From contig CAZOGK010000018.1 in NCBI GenBank assembly GCA_964579295.1, forward strand, positions 1 through 64,000: a stretch of 64,000 nt of DNA, given 5' to 3'. Below the pieces are notes generated by a model. The model did not search any database. It was not told the DNA's origin and saw nothing but the letters and a program-made list of their open reading frames with translations. Origin of the DNA: JAAYYY01 sp964579295 (GTDB lineage: Bacteria; Chloroflexota; Anaerolineae; Promineifilales; Promineifilaceae). Made by a program: the position numbers and the translations under genes. Every line of letters begins with the position of its first letter. Positions within the stretch are counted from its first letter, which is position 1. Shown here one piece after another: positions 59,899 to 64,000 of the stretch.

Positions 59899-60717
59899 AT
59901 GGATAAACAACTGGCGTACGCGCGACCGCTCCGGGTCATCTCCTACAACATTCGGGTTGACAGCCCGCCGGAAGGCCCCCACGCCTGGTCGCGGCGCAAG
60001 GCGGCGGTCTCCACCCTACTGCACCGCTACGAGCCGGCGCTGGTCGGCGTCCAGGAAGCGCTGGCGCACCAGCTTGCCGATCTGCTGGAGCGGCTGCCCG
60101 GCTACGGCGCGTTTGGGGTGGGGCGGGACGACGGCGCCGCGGGCGGCGAGCTGAACCCGATCCTCTACCTGGAATCCCGGCTGCAGCTGCGGCGGCAGGA
60201 GACCTTCTGGCTATCGCAGACGCCTGAGGTGGCTGGCAGCAGCAGCTGGGACGCCGGCTGCCGCCGTATTGTGACCTGGGGAGAGTTTGAGGAGACGGAC
60301 GCCGGGCGCCGCTTCTTCCTCTTCAATACCCACCTGGACCACCAGAGCGCCCGCGCCCGCGAAGAGGGGGCGCGGCTGCTGCAGCGGCGCGTGACGGCGC
60401 TGGTCGGGCCGCAACCGGCCGTGGTCACAGGCGACTTCAACGACGTGCCCGGCTCGGCCATGCACCGCATTCTCGTCGAGCCTCAGCCCGGCGCGCTCCT
60501 GCTTCAGGATGCGCAGCTTGTCGCCCGTGGCGAGCACGAAGGGCCGGCAGGCACGTTCAACCTGGACTTTACCGCGCCGGTGGGGGATAAGCTGGACTAC
60601 ATCTTCGTCACCACCAACATCACCGTGCTGCGCCACGCCATCCTCGACGACGCCGGCGAGGAAGGTTACCCGTCTGACCATCTACCAGTGCTGGTTGACC
60701 TGCGGCTGCCGGCGTAG
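59899..60717 (+). CDS. Endonuclease/exonuclease/phosphatase (EEP) family hydrolase
   Basis: 272 residues. VISYNIRVD, LVGVQEAL (metal-binding Glu), FNTHLDH (His), VVTGDFNDVPGS and YPSDHLPVLVDL (the SDH ending) are the EEP motifs. No signal peptide, so likely intracellular; relatives hydrolyse sugar phosphates, phospholipids or nucleic acids. ATG 59899 has only a weak ribosome site. The gene faces away from the exporter leader. Confidence 0.88.
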   Translation: MDKQLAYARPLRVISYNIRVDSPPEGPHAWSRRKAAVSTLLHRYEPALVGVQEALAHQLADLLERLPGYGAFGVGRDDGAAGGELNPILYLESRLQLRRQETFWLSQTPEVAGSSSWDAGCRRIVTWGEFEETDAGRRFFLFNTHLDHQSARAREEGARLLQRRVTALVGPQPAVVTGDFNDVPGSAMHRILVEPQPGALLLQDAQLVARGEHEGPAGTFNLDFTAPVGDKLDYIFVTTNITVLRHAILDDAGEEGYPSDHLPVLVDLRLPA

Positions 60718-60759
60718 GGCTCTCCCGGCGCCACCGCTTAAGCGCTTTGCCTGTCCACC

Positions 60760-61224
60760 TTAATCGCCATTATCCGCCATCTGCAGCAGATGGCGGGCGA
60801 TGGCGCGGCGCATCAGCAGCGAGATGAGCCAGAGGGCCGGCCGGGCCAGCGCCGATCGCGGAAACATTTCCAGCCGGCGCACCACCTCCGTGCTGTCGCT
60901 TCGCTCCGTAAACTGCCACGTTTCCTGGAAATGGCTCGCCAACTGGCTGAGGGGCGGCGTGAAGCCGTCCAGCCGCATGACAATGCGCTGCGGCGGCTGC
61001 CACCGCTCCACCGTCTCCACGTGGCTGGAGCCATCTTCATTGTAGACGCGGATGCGGGCACCGGTCATGCCGTCCGGCCGTGCTTCGTATTCGGCGCGGG
61101 CGATGCCGGGCAAGGGCCCATAGCCGCCGAACTCCGGCCAGCGCGAGAGGTCGGCAATAGCTCCGGCGATAGCCTCGGCCGAGCGCGGGATAATGCGGGT
61201 GTGCTGAAAGGCAATCGGCGTCAT
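60760..61224 (-). CDS. SRPBCC-family (polyketide cyclase/START-like) protein
   Basis: 154 residues. RSAEAIAGAIADLSRWPEFGGYGPLPGIARAEYEARPDG...GARIRVYNEDGSSHVETVERWQPPQRIVMRLDGF gives the helix-grip fold; the C-terminal ALWLISLLMRRAIARHLLQMAD is the long helix. Often hydrophobic-ligand binding or membrane-associated. AAGGAG three bases before ATG fixes the start. Confidence 0.8.
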   Translation of the reverse strand: MTPIAFQHTRIIPRSAEAIAGAIADLSRWPEFGGYGPLPGIARAEYEARPDGMTGARIRVYNEDGSSHVETVERWQPPQRIVMRLDGFTPPLSQLASHFQETWQFTERSDSTEVVRRLEMFPRSALARPALWLISLLMRRAIARHLLQMADNGD

Positions 61225-61386
61225 GGTCTCCTTCGCTGTTTCGTGCCGGCAATGGGATTAAGTATAGCCGGAAATATGGGGGAGATTCCAGCGCTCTTCG
61301 CAGCCGTATAGAGGCCAGCGCCTACCGGTGCTATACTCCCTCTGGGCCTGCCTGGGAGCCTGAGCGCCTGGAGATGGAGAGAAGCG

Positions 61387-61914
61387 ATGGCCAAGAAACC
61401 GCTGTCCCGTACTGAGATCGAGATCGGGCTCAGCCGCGATGAGCTGCGCCGGCTGCTGCATATGGTCTATATCGCCAGCTGGGTGATGGGCGCCCACGAG
61501 ACGGAAGAGGACCCGCGCGTCGCGCCCTATGATGCGTTAGAGCAGAAGCTCTATGGGCTGGCGGCGCGCCACGGCTTTGCCGGGAAGACTGGTAACCCGG
61601 ACGACGATCTGCTCGACTACGCCGAGGAGCTTCAGAAGTATTTTCCGACCCTCGTCCTCGACGAGAGTGAGGTGCGCGATTTTCTGGACGAATATGACGA
61701 CGATACGTTCTGGGATGAGCTGACCTTTCGCCTGGCCGAGCGCGATGCGATACGGGAGGTAGGCGGCGTCGAGCAGTACGCCGAGCTGTCGCCCATAGAG
61801 CGCATCACGCGCACCGGCCACTTTGAGTCGCTCTACGCCGACGAGTTCTACGAGCACGGCCTGGACAACGTGCGCATCGTTCGCCCGCCGGCGCCACCCA
61901 GGACGCTCCACTGA
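61387..61914 (+). CDS. Unknown acidic protein
   Basis: 175 residues; I do not recognise the family. It is rich in Asp/Glu (ETEEDPRVAPYDALEQKLYGLA, DDDLLDYAEELQKYF, FLDEYDDDTFWDELTFRLAERDAIREVGG) and predicted mostly helical, with no membrane helix or Cys. ATG 61387 follows GGAGAG at a good distance. Composition is not unlike the neighbours. Confidence 0.65.
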   Translation: MAKKPLSRTEIEIGLSRDELRRLLHMVYIASWVMGAHETEEDPRVAPYDALEQKLYGLAARHGFAGKTGNPDDDLLDYAEELQKYFPTLVLDESEVRDFLDEYDDDTFWDELTFRLAERDAIREVGGVEQYAELSPIERITRTGHFESLYADEFYEHGLDNVRIVRPPAPPRTLH

Positions 61915-61983
61915 GCAGGCGCCCGGCTCACCCGGGGCGGATCGGTAACTGATCCCGCCTGAAAAGAAACGGCCGAAAAGAAA

Positions 61984-62021
61984 ACTCCCGGCTGCCCCTG
62001 TTGTGTGGGACAGCCGGGAGT
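61984..62021 (-). terminator. Intrinsic terminator of the secreted nuclease gene
   Basis: ACTCCCGGCTG and CAGCCGGGAGT (61984-61994, 62011-62021) with A-rich sequence on the left gives a U-rich tail on the minus strand, 33 bases past the stop. Confidence 0.78.
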
Positions 62022-62053
62022 ATCGGGTCAGTTAGCGGGCGCCGGCACGCTGG

Positions 62054-64000
62054 CTAGTTGAACTTGAAGTAGGCGACGTAGGTAGCGCCGTCGTCGAACT
62101 GGAACACCAGCTGGGCGCAGCTATTCCGCCAGCCGCGCTCTGTCTTCCAGATGATGGTGTAGCTGTCGCCCCTCCGATCATAAGAAAGGCCACTGTTGCC
62201 TGGTGTAGTCATCTCTTCCCCGTCGCCCAGGGGCAGGCCGCTGCTGCAGTCAATGGGCACAACCTGGGGATAACCCGGGGCGAAGATGTCCAGCCCCCGG
62301 TTGCCGCCCAGGCTGAACTTGAGCGGGATGGCCCGGCCAGCATTGACCACGTTGATGAGCGGCGGGTTGCTGACGGGCGGTAAGAAGCCGGAGAAGGGGT
62401 AGAGGATGGCGACGGTCGCCTCGTCCACGGCAGTCTGACCGCCAGGAGCAGTTGCCTGGACGCTGATCGTGACCGTAGCGGGAGCGGTCAGGCCGGCAGC
62501 GGAGAAGGTAACGGTCTGGCCCGGCGTCTCGAACAGCTCGTCGCCGTCGAGATCCCAGGCGTAGGTCAGATCGCCGCCGGCCGGGTCGACGCCGCTAGCG
62601 GTTACCTCGACGGCGCCGCCTTCCACCACGCTGTAGGGGCCGCCGGCGTCAACCGTGGGTGCGGCGGGCGTTGCCAATTCCAATCCAATAATCACCGGGT
62701 CGTGATCGGAAGCGCGGAACGGGTTGGGTTCGTAGAGTGGGAAGACGTCCGACTCTTCTTCAAAGGACTGTTCGTCGGCAGTCCGCTCGTCGTCGTTGTA
62801 GTCGAAGAGCGGGATCTCGTCGGCGTTGATGTGCCAGGCGGCGGCGCCGGTCACCTGCGCGGTGAGGCTGCCGTTGCTGAGGGCGTGGTCGAGATAGCCG
62901 AGCTGGCCGTCGAAGACGTAGCCATAGGCGCCGGGGCCGCCGAAGTGGGCCATGAGGTCGGTGTAGCCGGCATTCAGCAGGGCGACGATGGGGTCTTCGC
63001 GGGCGTACGCGTTGAGGTCGCCGATAATCAGCACGTCGGGGTCGCCGCTGCCGGTCGGATCGGTCGCCAGCCAGTCGGCCATCGCCTGCGCCGCGAGCGT
63101 GCGGGTCAGGTTACAGTTGCCCTGGCCGGTGGTCGTATCGTCGTCGCCGGGGCCGCAGCCGCTGCCTTTGCTCTTGAGGTGGTTGACGACGACGGTGAAG
63201 CGAGCGCCGGTAGCGATTTCCTCAAAGCTCTGCGCCAGCGCCGGTCGGTTGCGGCTGCTGTCGAAGCGTGGATCGACCGTGCTGTCGAGGATGGCGTAGT
63301 CGCCCACCGGCTGCACCGTACCGCTCTTGTAGATGATGCCCACGCGGATCGCGTCCGTACCGATGACGCCGGTGTCGACGTAGGCGTAGCCGGGCAGGCC
63401 GGCGACGAGGTCGGCCAGCGGCTCGACGCCCGGCGTGTTCTCCATCTCCATGAAGCCGAAGACGTCGGCGTCGATGGCCGCCAGGGCGGCGAGCAGCTTG
63501 GCCCGCTGCCGCTCCAGCTCCTGCACGCTATCGGCGCCGCGGCAGTCCTGGTCTTGTGTGGGGCCGCAGCTATCTACCGTGTCGATACTCAGGAAGTAGT
63601 TGAGCACGTTGAAGCTGGCAACCGTGAGGCTGCCGCCAACTTCGGGCAGGGCCGGGCGCGGGTTGGCCGCGGTGAAGTCGTAGCTGAAGGTTTCGGTCAC
63701 CGGGCGGATGCGCCAGGCGTCTGTGCCCGTCTGGCCGGCAAAGGACCAGTGGAGTACGCCGGTCAGGTTGGTGATGGTGTCCCCGCCGCGGAAGTAGTTG
63801 TCATTGCTGAGGCCGGGAACCGGGTAGAAGTAGGGCGTGTTGGGTGTATCGATCGGCCGGTTCTGGCGGTTATCTTTATCGTCAAGGATTACCGTGCGGC
63901 TGGCCAGGTCGATCTGATGGTCGATGTAACCGGCTTCTGTCGGCGTGTTCACCGCCGTATAGGTATGCGGCCGGCCGCCTTCGTGCAGAATGACCTGCCC
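62054..64000 (-). CDS. ExeM/NucH-like secreted endonuclease with PKD and PxKF domains (5' end outside window)
   Basis: The frame is open to the window edge, so the N-terminus is missing; at least 648 residues are visible. An OB-fold/lamin-like leading region is followed by an EEP domain: VASFNVLNYF, FMEMENTPG, VVVNHLKSKGSGCG, VLIIGDLNAY and RASDHDPVIIG. Then an immunoglobulin-like PKD domain (DAGGPYSVVEGGAVEVTASG...YAWDLDGDELFETPG) and a C-terminal PxKF domain (NVVNAGRAIPLKFSLGGNRGLDIF). This is the extracellular DNase architecture used for eDNA degradation. An exported protein is expected. ATG 63952 is internal. Confidence 0.88.
   Translation of the reverse strand, partial: GQVILHEGGRPHTYTAVNTPTEAGYIDHQIDLASRTVILDDKDNRQNRPIDTPNTPYFYPVPGLSNDNYFRGGDTITNLTGVLHWSFAGQTGTDAWRIRPVTETFSYDFTAANPRPALPEVGGSLTVASFNVLNYFLSIDTVDSCGPTQDQDCRGADSVQELERQRAKLLAALAAIDADVFGFMEMENTPGVEPLADLVAGLPGYAYVDTGVIGTDAIRVGIIYKSGTVQPVGDYAILDSTVDPRFDSSRNRPALAQSFEEIATGARFTVVVNHLKSKGSGCGPGDDDTTTGQGNCNLTRTLAAQAMADWLATDPTGSGDPDVLIIGDLNAYAREDPIVALLNAGYTDLMAHFGGPGAYGYVFDGQLGYLDHALSNGSLTAQVTGAAAWHINADEIPLFDYNDDERTADEQSFEEESDVFPLYEPNPFRASDHDPVIIGLELATPAAPTVDAGGPYSVVEGGAVEVTASGVDPAGGDLTYAWDLDGDELFETPGQTVTFSAAGLTAPATVTISVQATAPGGQTAVDEATVAILYPFSGFLPPVSNPPLINVVNAGRAIPLKFSLGGNRGLDIFAPGYPQVVPIDCSSGLPLGDGEEMTTPGNSGLSYDRRGDSYTIIWKTERGWRNSCAQLVFQFDDGATYVAYFKFN

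Overview
The window looks like one scaffold of a GC-rich Chloroflexota genome, probably Anaerolineae/Caldilineae-like and probably metagenome-assembled. The grounds are the gene content (a large BTAD-ATPase regulator, Thr/Pro-linker lipoproteins, toast-rack lipoprotein, M32 peptidase, PxKF-tailed secreted nuclease), the consensus TTGACA/TATAAT promoters and AGGAGG ribosome sites, and a 100-N scaffolding gap. The taxon is an inference. I saw no rRNA, tRNA, CRISPR array or intact transposase.

Layout. 1-5.0 kb: tail of a SpoIIE-type phosphatase, then a tightly overlapping GMC oxidoreductase - aldehyde dehydrogenase - Mrp ATPase operon (the Mrp gene is broken only by an assembly artefact) and a DUF5655 gene. 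5.0-10.2 kb: an esterase, divergent from a 1047-residue BTAD/ATPase/TPR regulator, and an NmrA-like reductase. 10.2-14.4 kb: a 3'-truncated lipoprotein beside an accessory module: a putative tandem ribbon-helix-helix protein and an ExeA/TniB-like ATPase, divergent from a 438-residue unknown protein, with two promoters flanking a shared palindrome. 14.5-19.7 kb: a minus-strand stress/envelope cluster (YflT-like, SRPBCC, DUF2892, DUF2383, YihY, M48 peptidase, membrane protein, SDR). 19.9-29.9 kb: ordinary housekeeping and secreted genes (MBL hydrolase, VOC, Lon-substrate-domain protein, class II aldolase, M32 peptidase, toast-rack lipoprotein, esterase, META/BNR lipoprotein, DUF1801), several with clear intrinsic terminators.

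30.1-33.0 kb: a copper/cytochrome-oxidase-type operon (SCO1, PCu(A)C, YtkA-like, polyferredoxin). 33.0-34.8 kb: MazG-like, HdeD-like and MgtC-like genes. 34.8-38.0 kb: the copper-efflux operon csoR-copZ-copA with a consensus promoter and a G-tract operator. 38.2-41.4 kb: a plasmid/phage-like cassette (antirepressor with P22_AR_N+ORF6C, ParA, ParB), with two palindromes inside parB that could be parS. 41.5-50.6 kb: two overlapping MFS genes, a K+/H+ antiporter, an ABC-2 exporter next to a NarL-type two-component system, and an RDD protein. 50.7-52.6 kb: an LLM flavoprotein overlapping a nucleotidyltransferase-like gene. 52.6-59.9 kb: a MarR-regulated heterodimeric ABC exporter, a cytochrome c remnant, and a third ABC exporter preceded by a promoter, a 23-residue leader ORF and an intrinsic terminator, i.e. 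a likely attenuation leader. 59.9-64 kb: EEP-family hydrolase, SRPBCC protein, an unknown acidic protein and an incomplete ExeM/NucH-like secreted nuclease.

The most interesting loci are the ABC-exporter attenuator (59.5-59.8 kb), the accessory module at 10.8-14.3 kb, the partition cassette at 38.2-41.4 kb, and a roughly 40-bp similar sequence, in opposite orientations, beside these two accessory loci.
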